The notes under the pieces: generated by a model
What the model was told of the DNA's origin: nothing
What the model saw: the letters and a program-made list of their open reading frames with translations, nothing else
Databases searched by the model: none
DNA from: Alloascoidea africana
Taxonomy: Eukaryota; Ascomycota; Alloascoideomycetes; Alloascoideales; Alloascoideaceae
Length of the DNA stretch: 64,000 nucleotides
Direction of reading: 5' to 3'
Assembly (NCBI GenBank): GCA_030581615.1
Contig: JAKTTT010000004.1
Location: 186,001 to 250,000 of the forward strand
Shown: piece after piece, positions 32,933-42,019 of the stretch
Layout of the letters: each line of letters starts with the position of its first letter
Position numbering within the stretch: position 1 is the first letter of the stretch
Position numbers and translations under genes: made by a program

Positions 32933-35521
32933 ACTATTATTATTAATATTACTATTTTCATTTTGCATTTCATTCCCATTCATCATATCGTTACGCTTTA
33001 TTTCATTCTCGGTTGTTGTATCTTCGGCATCACAATATTCGCCATCACCACCACCAGTACTACTGGAATCATCTCCAGCAGCATGTGCAGAGGCGACAGA
33101 AGGCTCTGTAGGTGTTGGCTTTTGTGCATGTACCAAAATCATATAAGAAGCGCTTTTGTTTTCTCTATAAATCAAATTATCCAATTGCCTGTAAACAACA
33201 CCTTGTCTCTGATCTTGGGTCCAATCACATAGACCAAGTAACATTAGATGTGAAAAATACATACTCAGTAAATTTGTAACGTTTCCAACGGGTCCACCCC
33301 AACCTCGAGGTAAAGCAATCTGGGTCATGTTTATGTTTGTGAAACCTGCAAGTTCCAATTTCGAGGCAATCGAGGATGGTGTCAATCTTGCAAGTCCCTT
33401 TTGTACAACCTGATGAAGTAGATGTTCACTATAATGTTTGAACATTTCCGGTAGATTAAGCATGTTGAAATCACATACAGTTAATTCCAAGTAACCGCCA
33501 GGTTTAAGAACTCTATGGAAAGAACGTAAAGTCGGGTCCCAATCGGACTCCTTGATGGAAAACCAAAGAGATTTCGCAGATATTGCTTGGAAAAAATTGT
33601 CTTCAAAGGGCAGCGGCGAGGGATGTTTTGCAACGAAAGGGATGAAATTGGGTGGACCGTCGTAGAATGGTACAGGGCTGATTCCTATAGATCCATCGAC
33701 CTGGGTCGTAGTAGTAGTAGTGGCCCTGGTTGAGCCTTCACATTCACATTCGCATTCACATTTGGTCTTGGATTTTCGTGCATCCGGCATCTCCTCAACC
33801 ATCACTTTGAACCCGTAGACAAGGGCATTGGGATAATCCATGGCGGTTTGCCACGCCCATTCATCTCTCAACAGTCCCTGGTAATCGAGAATCGGCGCGA
33901 GTTTCGCGCTTTCATTATCATTATCATTTGGGTCCATAGACATGTGATAAGACTTGGGCTTTTCGAAATGACTGATGCGGGAGGATAGTAAAGAGGAGGA
34001 TGAGGCCGATGCGAGATTACGACTGAAACTGGATTGATGGTTTTTCAACTGGGCTTTTAGGTCTGGGGTGAACAACATTTCGCCGTTTAACAGATACCGG
34101 TAGACCATGATGATCCAGAGCTCGATGATGTCGCTTTCCGGGGTCGAGGTCGGGGCGAGATTGCCCAGCGAGGGAAAATGGGTCTTGGAGTACTGATACC
34201 AAGCCTCTGTACGAGTGGAGCCATAGAGTAGAGCGTCCGAGTTGCGCGAGTTCGCCGCGAAGCGATAGAACGTCTCCCAGTCCGCGCCCGTGCGTCGTGG
34301 CTCGCCTGCTGGGTGCGGTTTGCGCGTGGGGCCGGTGCTCTGAGTCTGAGTCTGAGTCTGAGTCTGAATTTGAGATGGTGTCGGTGTCGATGAGGATGTG
34401 GACGCGGCAGTTGAGGCTGGCTTCGCGGGCAGCGAGTGGATCGAGGTGGACGCGGTGCCCGACGAGCTGAGCGACGCGATGGAGCCGGGTCCCCAGGTCT
34501 GGTGGTTTTGGTTTTGGTTTTGGTTTTGGTTTGGGTTCTGGCTCTGGCTTTGGCTCTGGCTTTGGCTCTGGCTTTGGCTTCTCGGCGGCGATAGCGGGCC
34601 CGAGCTGGAGGCCGTGAGAGTCCGAGACAGTTCGTTCGAGGGGACCAAGGAGCCTCGATGGAGCACTGTGTGGAACTTGGTTTCGGGTTGAGGCCCCGGC
34701 TGAGGCCCCGGCTCTGCGGCATTTGGGGAGACAATAGAGTTGGCAGACGAGGAAGGAGTTGATCCGGGCCCGGGGCCATTTGTTCTTAGTTTGGCCGTCG
34801 CATTGGAGGTGGTGCGGAAGACGGAACGGCTCTTTCGCGGCTGGGCTGGGTCTGTGGCAGACATGGTGTCCGTGGACGAGGACGAGGACGAGGACGTGGA
34901 GGACGACGAGGGCGATCGGGACGGCGACAGCGATAGCGAAGGTGAGGCCGTATTGGCACTGGCACTGGCACTGGCAGCGGTCTCCATGGACAAGGCGCCC
35001 GAGCGGGACGGGTTCCGGCCATGGCCATGAACATGGCCATGAACATGAGCATGGACATGGGGATGGAGCACAGAATTGTGGTTGTCACCTCCCACGAGAG
35101 GCCTTGAACCGGGCCTAGGGATCTGGCGAAGGTCTGGACGATGTCGCTGAGAGGCCGCCAGCACGACCGGGTGCGTGTGGATCGCAAAGTGGCTTGTGTC
35201 CAGGGCCAGGAACTTGCGGAACAACTTCGAGGACGAGCCCGAGCCCGAGCCCGAGCCCGCGGAGGCCGAACCCATGGAGGCCGAGTGGTCGACTCTCGTG
35301 GGCACGCGAATGGGACCGATTATGCTGGTTGGGCTGGATGGCCGCGGCAGGGCCCGGGAACTCGTGCTCATGCTGGAGCTCACGCTCTCGGTGGGCGAGG
35401 GGGGCCTATGGAGCTCGTGTTGGAGGTGATGCTGCTGAAGCTCATGCGTGGGTGGTCGCAGGTGGTCCGCCAGCACGGGGAGAGGGATCTGGGGCGGCGG
35501 GCCGGGTGCGAGAGAGCCCAT
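32810..35521 (-). CDS. Methyltransferase-fold protein with huge low-complexity N-terminus
   Basis: The 903-residue frame starts at ATG 35521. The first 390 residues are low complexity: Pro/Ser/His-rich, then (SQ)n, (NQ)n and (TQ)n tracts. From about 395 the protein is ordered, and from about 540 it resembles class I SAM methyltransferases of the fungal UMTA/LaeA-like type, with LPFEDNFFQAISAKS, SFHRVLKPGGYLELTVCD and a C-terminal YMILVHAQKP. The SAM-binding motif I (usually DxGxGxG) reads ILDYQGLLRDEWAWQTA here, without the glycines, so SAM binding may be lost or altered. A Cys/Glu repeat (CECECECE, near 33750) is inserted after it. The C-terminal tail has a run of about 20 Asn. It shares a 138-base promoter with POP2. 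Function is unknown. Confidence 0.75.
32872..32932. repeat. (GTT)n microsatellite encoding a poly-Asn run
   Basis: About 20 GTT units on the plus strand read as AAC (Asn) codons on the coding minus strand, near the C-terminus of the methyltransferase-like protein. A looser AAT/AAC-rich part continues to about 32955. Length is likely to vary between strains. Confidence 0.85.
34496..34590. repeat. Hexanucleotide repeat encoding (NQ)n and (SQ)n
   Basis: Tandem TGGTTT units turn into TGGCTT/TGGCTC units. On the coding minus strand they read as Asn-Gln and Ser-Gln dipeptides in the N-terminal region of the methyltransferase-like protein. A smaller (TGAGTC)n block at about 34340-34372 encodes Thr-Gln repeats. 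Confidence 0.8.
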
Positions 35522-35659
35522 GGGTCTATATGTCTATATGTTGGAGTCAGTCTGAGTCGGGATGTTGGATGTTGGAGGAGAAGAGTTGCATCGTGTAGGA
35601 CACCCAGACACCCCTCGTCCATCCGAGAAGCGAATCGCTTCAGCTTTGACGGACCACCA
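35522..35659. promoter_or_regulatory. 138-base bidirectional promoter between methyltransferase-like gene and POP2
   Basis: Only 138 bases separate the two divergent start codons. No clear TATA box is visible. Shared regulatory elements are expected. Confidence 0.6.
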
Positions 35660-37096
35660 ATGCTCAGCTCAGGAGTCCTTTCGCAGCAGCCCCAGCAGCA
35701 GCCCCAGGCCCCGGTCCAGCCCCAGCTGCTCCATTACCAGCCCCAGCTGCTCCAGGCACAAGCGCAAGCGCAAGCTCAAGCGCAGGCTCAGGCTCAGGCT
35801 CAAGCTCAAGCTCAGGCTCAGGCTCAAGCGCAAGCACAAGCGCAAGCACAAGCACAAGTCCAGCCCCAGTATCAAGACCAATACTACAATGCGAGCGGTT
35901 TGAATTTGAATTTGAATTTGAATCCGAATATGAATCTGAATCTGAATCCGAATCTGAATCCGAATCCCGCGGTTTCCAACATGACTACACTGAACACGCA
36001 AGCTGTGACTTCATCTGCTCCACGAGTGATCCAGTTCAAAGACGTGTGGAGTGCAAACCTGGACCAGGAGTTCAGTCTTATTCGGGAGCTCATCACAAAG
36101 TACCCGGTGATTTCCATTGTAAGTATTGTTACCCAAGAGTGTTATTTTTTTCTGGCACTAACACATACGGTGTAGAGCACGGAGTTCCCGGGCATCATTG
36201 CACGGCCCATTGGCACGTTCAAATCGACAGCGGACTACCATTACCAAACGATGCGAACGAATGCGGATGTGTTGAATCTGATCCAACTGGGGCTTTCGCT
36301 GACGGATGCGAATGGCAACAGGCCCGCGGGGATTCAGAGCGCGTGGCAGTTCAACTTTCGGTTTGATCTGGAGACGGACATGTACTCTGCTTCGTCGATT
36401 GAGGATCTGATCAAGGCTGGAATCGACGTGGCGAAACACAAGACCATGGGGATATCGCATTTCAAATTTGCCGAGCTGCTGTTTGATAGCGGGCTGATTC
36501 TAAATGACGAGGTGTGCTGGTGTTCGTTCCACACGGGCTACGACTGTGGGTTTCTCGCCTCGATCTTGCTCAACAGACCTCTGCCGCCACAGGACGATGA
36601 GTTCCAGTGGTGGACCTCCAAGTTTTTCCCGAATCTGTACGACATCAAGCTCATTTCGCGGTTGCAAAAGCCGTTGCTGAAGGGCCAGCTCGAGGACCTC
36701 GTGGAGGACCTCCAGGTTTTGCGAATGCAGAGTCCGTCCGTGGTCCACCAGCTGTTGAATACATCTTCCGGTGGCAATGCCAATGCCAGTGGAAGCGGCA
36801 ATGCAAGTAACAGCGGCGGATCGTACGCCCAGGCCTGTCTCACTGGTATGTGCTGGATCGAGCTGAAGAAGAACGCGTCGCTGAAAGAGCTCGCGGAGTG
36901 GAATGGGTCGCTGTTTGGCATCTCGTCTCCGAAAGAGGCGACTACAAGTGCTACTGCCACTGCCACTGCGACTGCCACTACGACTGCGGAAGAAAAGAAT
37001 CCTAATGAACGACAGCCACAAGCCGGTGCCGGTGCCCCTGAAGGTCCTGGGTCTCCTCTAAATCTGTCTCTGAACCCCTCGGGCTACACGAGGTGA
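35660..37096 (+). CDS. POP2: CCR4-NOT deadenylase subunit Pop2/Caf1 (one intron)
   Basis: Exon 1 is 35660-36118 and exon 2 36176-37096. The 57-base intron has donor GTAAGT, branch ACTAAC and acceptor TGTAG. The spliced protein has 459 residues. The N-terminus is a Gln-rich tract with (QA)n and (NL)n/(NP)n repeats, as in yeast Pop2. The CAF1 nuclease domain starts at about residue 130 (FKDVWSANLDQEF). Catalytic site: SISTEFPG carries Ser where most CAF1 enzymes have Asp; FRFD and HTGYDCGF keep further Asp residues; the last Asp position aligns with Gln in AQACLTG. S. cerevisiae Pop2 has the same S-E-D-Q set. An inserted Gly/Asn/Ser loop (about 365-390) splits the C-terminal part. Pop2 shortens mRNA poly(A) tails and anchors Ccr4 to Not1. 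Confidence 0.93.
35757..35868. repeat. Imperfect CAAGCG/CTCAAG/CTCAGG hexamer repeat encoding (QA)n
   Basis: A run of hexamers encodes alternating Gln-Ala in the POP2 N-terminus. A second hexamer array at about 35898-35970 (TTGAAT, then CTGAAT/CCGAAT) encodes Asn-Leu and Asn-Pro dipeptides. Both stay open in several frames on both strands, which creates spurious antisense open frames. Confidence 0.85.
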
Positions 37097-37184
37097 GGTG
37101 GTGACCACCCCCACGTGACGACTATAGATTGTCATGCTACGTAAGTCTAGTATACGCCAATACAATAGCTTCCTCTCTGTTTCC

Positions 37185-38510
37185 TCACAGGATCTCCCTC
37201 CCCGAGGCCTTGCCGAAGCTGAGATACAGGTGCTCGCGGTGCCGGTTCCGCGGCGCCAGAAAGTAGCGCAGCAGAAACACGAAGCCCAGCCCGGCGGCCA
37301 CCGTCGCCAGCGCCAGATACGCCAGCCCCAGCGCCAGATTGCGCCCGCCCACGACGGTGCGCCGGGTAAGCACCAGCGACTTGCGGCCGCCCCACTCGCG
37401 CACGGGGAAGTGCAGCCCGACGCGGATCTCGTAGCGCCCGGCCCGCAGCGGTCCGTTCTGGCCGGGATCGCTGCGGCGGGCGAGTTTGTCGAAGCGCGGC
37501 AGCCCGGCCGTGTGCATCCACACGGCGAGCTCCTCCCACTGCGACAGATCCGGCAGGTTCTGCTCCGTGTACCCGTCCGGGAACCGGTGCGCCCAGTTCG
37601 GCGGCGGCGCGACGTCCGCGGCCGCGTATTCCGTCCGCCGGAACCGGTCTCGGTTCGGAGCGTTCCCGCCGCGCGACACTCCGCGCGTGCCCATCGCGTA
37701 CTCGTCGCCCGAGTCCACGTTGACCGGCGACGAGAAGGTGTCGTTGAACAGCGAGTTCGGCACAAGCCCGCACGGGTAGTAGATCTTGCCCTCCGGAGTC
37801 GTCTTCAGCGGACTGCAATCGTCGCTGAGCTCGTCCGCCGGAACGGCCTCGCCCTTGATCTGCCGCCAGTCGTAGCTCATCACGTACTTGCGGTGGTTCT
37901 GGTAGAACTGGCTCAGCCGGTAGTACAAATACACGGGCGGTTTCATGTCTTCAGGCACCAAAAACTGAACTCGGCAGCTCGCCTGGCTCCCGTTCAACTC
38001 GAGCCGCCATCGCGGGAACTCGTCCTCGTCCTCAAACTCTTTGCCGCTATCATCGCGGAAATGCGAAGACACGTACTTGCTCGGAATCTCCGTAAACTGC
38101 TGTGTCGAGGCCTCGTTCGCACAGTTCGTGTAGTCCACCATCAACTGCTCCGGCTTGAGCCCAGCGTACAACAGCAACGACCCCAATGGCACGAAAAGAA
38201 CAACAAGCACGAAAAAAAGCGGTAGAACGCTTTTTGTTGAAATCACAGGTTGCCATGACTTGAGCCTCTGCTGGTAAAAGGCACTGTCTATTCACAAAAC
38301 CATACCTGTTAACTGTTTACTGACTATTGGACTCTTCTCTTACACACACTTTGGATACTCACTCTTGGGCCTCCGCGACTTGGTCCGCTCGGGCTCATCG
38401 TCCTCGTCGCCTCCTGCACCAACTGCCCCCGCCGCACCACCTGCTCCCTCCTGCTTTGACCGTCTGGCGTCTCTGCGACGCCTCGGCGTGAGTCTTCTAA
38501 GTGCATCCAT
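37185..38510 (-). CDS. P4-ATPase flippase subunit, CDC50/LEM3 family (one intron)
   Basis: Exon 1 is 38510-38363 and exon 2 38287-37185. The 75-base intron has donor GTGAGT, branch GTTAAC and acceptor ATAG. The product has 416 residues. Splicing rebuilds the family hallmark before TM1, NSAFYQQRLKSWQPVI, then TM1 (TKSVLPLFFVLVVLFVPLG). The lumenal domain contains the paired Cys residues (YTNCANE, ASCRVQF, DDCSPL, YYPCGLVPNS) and the FNDTF glycosylation site. TM2 lies near residues 370-395 and a short tail follows. Cdc50-type proteins escort P4-ATPases and are needed for phospholipid flipping. Assignment among CDC50, LEM3 and CRF1 is open. The 3' half is unusually GC-rich, leaving a long antisense open frame that I regard as a shadow. 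Confidence 0.92.
38288..38362 (-). other. Intron of the CDC50-family gene
   Basis: A 75-base intron with donor GTGAGT. It splits an Asn codon just before the conserved AFxQQRLxxWQP motif; reading through meets a stop soon after the donor. Confidence 0.85.
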
Positions 38511-38701
38511 ATCTGAGTTTGGATGCTGCTGGGTTTTGGATTTTGATGTTGGAGAGACGAGGCGAGGCAGAGCCAGCGGACAGAGGCAGAGACAACAGGG
38601 GCAAAAAACACTACACCTTCGTCCCACATGTTCATTCACCATTCACTATAACATCACTGCTGATAGGAGCCACCACCGCCCGTGTTTCAATCCAGCCCCC
38701 G
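38511..38701. promoter_or_regulatory. 191-base bidirectional promoter between CDC50-family gene and OSH3
   Basis: Divergent starts lie at 38510 (minus) and 38702 (plus). Both products act in lipid asymmetry or lipid transfer at membranes. The open frame of OSH3 extends upstream through this spacer, but only its last part resembles the family. Confidence 0.55.
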
Positions 38702-41700
38702 ATGGAGTCGCTCGAGGTCCATTCCAAATCCTTTCTGCTAAAGTGGCTGGACGTCCCGGACGGCGGCGTCATCCACTGGCAAATCAAACCCGTGAAACGG
38801 TCCATCAACTTTGGCATCTACAGGCACTCTGCAGACACCACCACCACCACAAGCAACTCCACAAGCGCAAGCTCAAGCAGCTCGCTGGCAGACCGTCTGG
38901 AAAACGCAGGCCTTTCGCGCGTCTCCTGGCACGGCAAATGTCTGCCCAACGAACTCGTCCGTGGTTGTTATCGCGTCCCCAGCGGCCACGGCCAGGGAGG
39001 CACCTTTGCCATTGTCTTTGACAACACTTTTTCTCGAAACACAATGAAAACAGTACTGTTTAGCCATCATCTTCAACAGACAAAGTTGCAAAATGGATTG
39101 CCCAATAGCTCTAGCACTAGCACTGCCACTGGCACTGACACAGCTCATTCGGATATGCCTCTGGTCCGCTCAAAAGGAGGCAAACTCATCTCGGGAACTC
39201 TGCTGAAAAAACGTCGTAAGAAACATCAGGGCTTCATCCGGCGTTATTTTTCCCTCAACTATAAACACTCCGTGTTAAACTACTACATGGATGAAAAATC
39301 CCCTTTACTGCGTGGTAGCATGCCCATCAAACTTGCCGTCATCTCCGCAATTCGTGACTCGAAGCAGATCATCATCGATTCGGGCATGGAAATCTGGAAC
39401 CTCAAGGCCCTGAATGATAACGACTGGTCCACTTGGGTCAAGGCTCTTGAGCTCGCTCGTCTGGGCGCATCCAGCTTCCCTGATCACGTCCCACGTTCCC
39501 TAGAATCATCATCATCTTCCCCCAACACCCTGACCATGTCTCCCCGTGCCCATGCCCGTGCCCGTGCCCATACAACCCCTTTCAATCCTACTCCTTTGAG
39601 CCAAACTCACCTCCAACAGCACCAACAGCACCAGCAGGTACCGGACCCCATGATTACAAAACTCGAATCATTGCAAAAACTGGCCCAGGACGCTAAAAAT
39701 ACTGCCCTTGGTATATCCTCGGACTTGACTGTCTCCCAAATGCAATCCACTCACCCAAACAGTCCTCCTCCTCCTCTCAACGCATCAAGATCCCAAAATC
39801 AAAATCATATCCAAATGTTGAATCGCTCAGCTACATCTCTCAGCAAACATTCTGATTTGGGAGACTACTTGAACCCAACACCAACTGGAAATGGAAATGC
39901 ATCCTCTTCCTCCTCATCCAATAACATTAACAATTCAGAAAAATTGGATGCAAAACATCGAAGAAATTCTTTTTGGAAACGAAGATCGAGAAGAAATACA
40001 GTCAATTCATTAAGTTTCACAGGTTTACCCAACTTTCTGGATCAAACAAATGCAAATCCTCCTGTTGGTGCTCCTGCTCCTGCAGGTGCTCCTGCTCCTC
40101 CTCCCTTACCATCACAAGGAGGCAACGATATAACGAGTCTTTCACAATTGGAACTGAATTTTGGAACAACTCCTCGTCCCAGCACACCACCACCACCACA
40201 ATCTAAATCCACAACAACATGGAAAAACGGAACGGTTGAAAATGCTTTGGATACGTTGAAATCACTATGTTTGTTGATTCAAGATATAGGCATAACCGTT
40301 GATGATTTAATTGAAGAACACAAGAAAACTTTGCAATTTCCAACAACAACAACAACAACAACATCAACAAATACTACTACGGCTACTGCTACGACTCTTG
40401 CAAGAACAATTTCTAGAAAAAGTTTTACAAATTCGATTTTTTCAACAAATGATGATTTAAATTTGTTTGTGGATGCAGTAGAGACTTTAAGTGATGGCGA
40501 AGAGGCAAACCTTAATGATGGGCTCATTTTGTTGAAAAGTCAAGGTCCTGGTTCCGATGTTTTTGTAGATGAAGATGAAGATGATGATGAATCCGATGAT
40601 GATGACGAGGATGATGAGAATGATTTGTTTGAAGATTTGAGCTCGAAACGGAAGAGTACAAGTGTTACTCCTCCTGCAACACCATCGAGAGCTTCAGGAA
40701 CCGCTGGAACTGGCACTGGTGCTGGCACTGGCGTCGACGGTTCTTCCTCTCCTTCTTCATCTATTGTGAAAACGAGAGACCTGTATCCATTACCCCTCGC
40801 GAAAAACTTTTCTCCTCGAAGAAGAGACATTCCACCATCTTCCACAACACCACCAAGTCTAATTGCATTTTTCCGCAAAAACGTGGGCAAAGATCTGTCA
40901 TCAATAGCCATGCCCGTCACTGCAAACGAACCACTTACACTTTTACAACGATTCACGGAATGTCTCGAATATTCATTTTTGATCGATCGTGCTATTGAAA
41001 GTAGAATCGATAATGGAGAACGAATTTTACGAATTGCTGCTTTTGCAATTGCGGGAATATCGAATCTTCGTGTCAAGGAAAAAGCCTCCCGAAAACCTTT
41101 TAATCCATTACTTGGAGAAACTTTCGAACTTGTAAGTCCCGAATTGGGATTTCGATTAATTGGTGAAAAAATCGTACATCGTCCAGTTACATTGGCATAT
41201 CATGTTGAAAGTGCAAATTGGTCATATACAACAACCGTTGTTACAGGACAAAAATTCTGGGGGAAAAGTGTAGAGGTTATAACAAAGGGTGAGGCAATAT
41301 TGAAAATCCATAAGGGTAAAGATGATGAAGAGATTTATAAATGGGATCATCCTTCCATTTTTTTAAGAAATGTAATTGCAGGTGAAAAATACATTGAACC
41401 TGTAAATACAGTCACAATTACAAAAACAAATGGTTCTCATCATCATCCCTCTTCCACAAAGCAACAGATTGCAATTATCGAATTTATCAAAAATGGTGGG
41501 TTTTTCAGTGGTCGAAGTGAAGGTGTATCCATAAAGGCAAAGGATTCAAAGGGCAATTTATTACCAACATCTGCTCGTGGGAATTGGACCTCAAATTTGA
41601 TTCTCAGTGGTGGATCCGATGATTCCTCACAACGCGAGGTTTGGACTACAGGATCATTGGTACCAAATCATCAACAAAAATTCGGTTTTACAACTTTTGC

Positions 41701-42019
41701 AGCAGGACTTAACGATCTAACCTGTTTGGAACAAGGTTTTATTGCCCCGACAGATTCTCGATTTCGTCCCGATTTGATTGCTTATGAACAAGGTGATGTG
41801 GGGACGGCAGAACGATGGAAATTGGATATGGAACAATGGCAAAGAGATCGAAGATCAATTAATGAATCCAATGGAATTGAACATAAACCGGCTTTTTTCG
41901 AAAAATTAAAGGGGAAAGATGAATCAAAATGGTCATATATTCAAGGTCCGAAAAGTTATTGGGAACGGAGGAAACGTGGCGATTGGGATGATCTTTTGAC
42001 CCTTTTCAAAAAAGAATGA
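38702..42019 (+). CDS. OSH3: Oxysterol-binding-protein homologue Osh3
   Basis: I chose the ATG at 38702 because MESLEVHSKSFLLKW followed by IHWQIKPVKRSINFGIY matches the start of the Osh3 GOLD-like domain. The frame is open 67 codons further upstream without family similarity. The 1105-residue protein has the GOLD domain (1-130), a PH domain (about 160-265: SGTLLKKRRKKHQGF to WSTWVKALEL), a long disordered linker, a FFAT-like motif LFVDAVE in an acidic context (about 585-595) for binding ER VAP proteins (Scs2), and the lipid-binding ORD domain (about 738-1090). The OSBP fingerprint EQVSHHPP is changed to EKIVHRPV. Osh3 works at ER-plasma membrane contacts and controls PI4P through Sac1. No intron is needed. 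Confidence 0.92.
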   Translation: MESLEVHSKSFLLKWLDVPDGGVIHWQIKPVKRSINFGIYRHSADTTTTTSNSTSASSSSSLADRLENAGLSRVSWHGKCLPNELVRGCYRVPSGHGQGGTFAIVFDNTFSRNTMKTVLFSHHLQQTKLQNGLPNSSSTSTATGTDTAHSDMPLVRSKGGKLISGTLLKKRRKKHQGFIRRYFSLNYKHSVLNYYMDEKSPLLRGSMPIKLAVISAIRDSKQIIIDSGMEIWNLKALNDNDWSTWVKALELARLGASSFPDHVPRSLESSSSSPNTLTMSPRAHARARAHTTPFNPTPLSQTHLQQHQQHQQVPDPMITKLESLQKLAQDAKNTALGISSDLTVSQMQSTHPNSPPPPLNASRSQNQNHIQMLNRSATSLSKHSDLGDYLNPTPTGNGNASSSSSSNNINNSEKLDAKHRRNSFWKRRSRRNTVNSLSFTGLPNFLDQTNANPPVGAPAPAGAPAPPPLPSQGGNDITSLSQLELNFGTTPRPSTPPPPQSKSTTTWKNGTVENALDTLKSLCLLIQDIGITVDDLIEEHKKTLQFPTTTTTTTSTNTTTATATTLARTISRKSFTNSIFSTNDDLNLFVDAVETLSDGEEANLNDGLILLKSQGPGSDVFVDEDEDDDESDDDDEDDENDLFEDLSSKRKSTSVTPPATPSRASGTAGTGTGAGTGVDGSSSPSSSIVKTRDLYPLPLAKNFSPRRRDIPPSSTTPPSLIAFFRKNVGKDLSSIAMPVTANEPLTLLQRFTECLEYSFLIDRAIESRIDNGERILRIAAFAIAGISNLRVKEKASRKPFNPLLGETFELVSPELGFRLIGEKIVHRPVTLAYHVESANWSYTTTVVTGQKFWGKSVEVITKGEAILKIHKGKDDEEIYKWDHPSIFLRNVIAGEKYIEPVNTVTITKTNGSHHHPSSTKQQIAIIEFIKNGGFFSGRSEGVSIKAKDSKGNLLPTSARGNWTSNLILSGGSDDSSQREVWTTGSLVPNHQQKFGFTTFAAGLNDLTCLEQGFIAPTDSRFRPDLIAYEQGDVGTAERWKLDMEQWQRDRRSINESNGIEHKPAFFEKLKGKDESKWSYIQGPKSYWERRKRGDWDDLLTLFKKE

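Noticed and set aside
34087-34779. 230-codon Arg/Pro-rich minus-strand frame inside the methyltransferase-like gene
   Set aside because: It is the second frame of the hexamer repeats (Ser-Gln and Asn-Gln tracts read as Lys-Ala and Thr-Lys), not a gene.
35141-35659. 5' extension of the POP2 frame, and the similar extension of OSH3 (38501-38701)
   Set aside because: The extensions run through the divergent gene or its promoter and carry no family similarity. The later ATGs begin the recognisable proteins.
37134-38225. 363-codon plus-strand frame antisense to the flippase-subunit gene
   Set aside because: It mirrors the GC-rich coding strand, has no family similarity and a biased Arg/Pro/Val composition.
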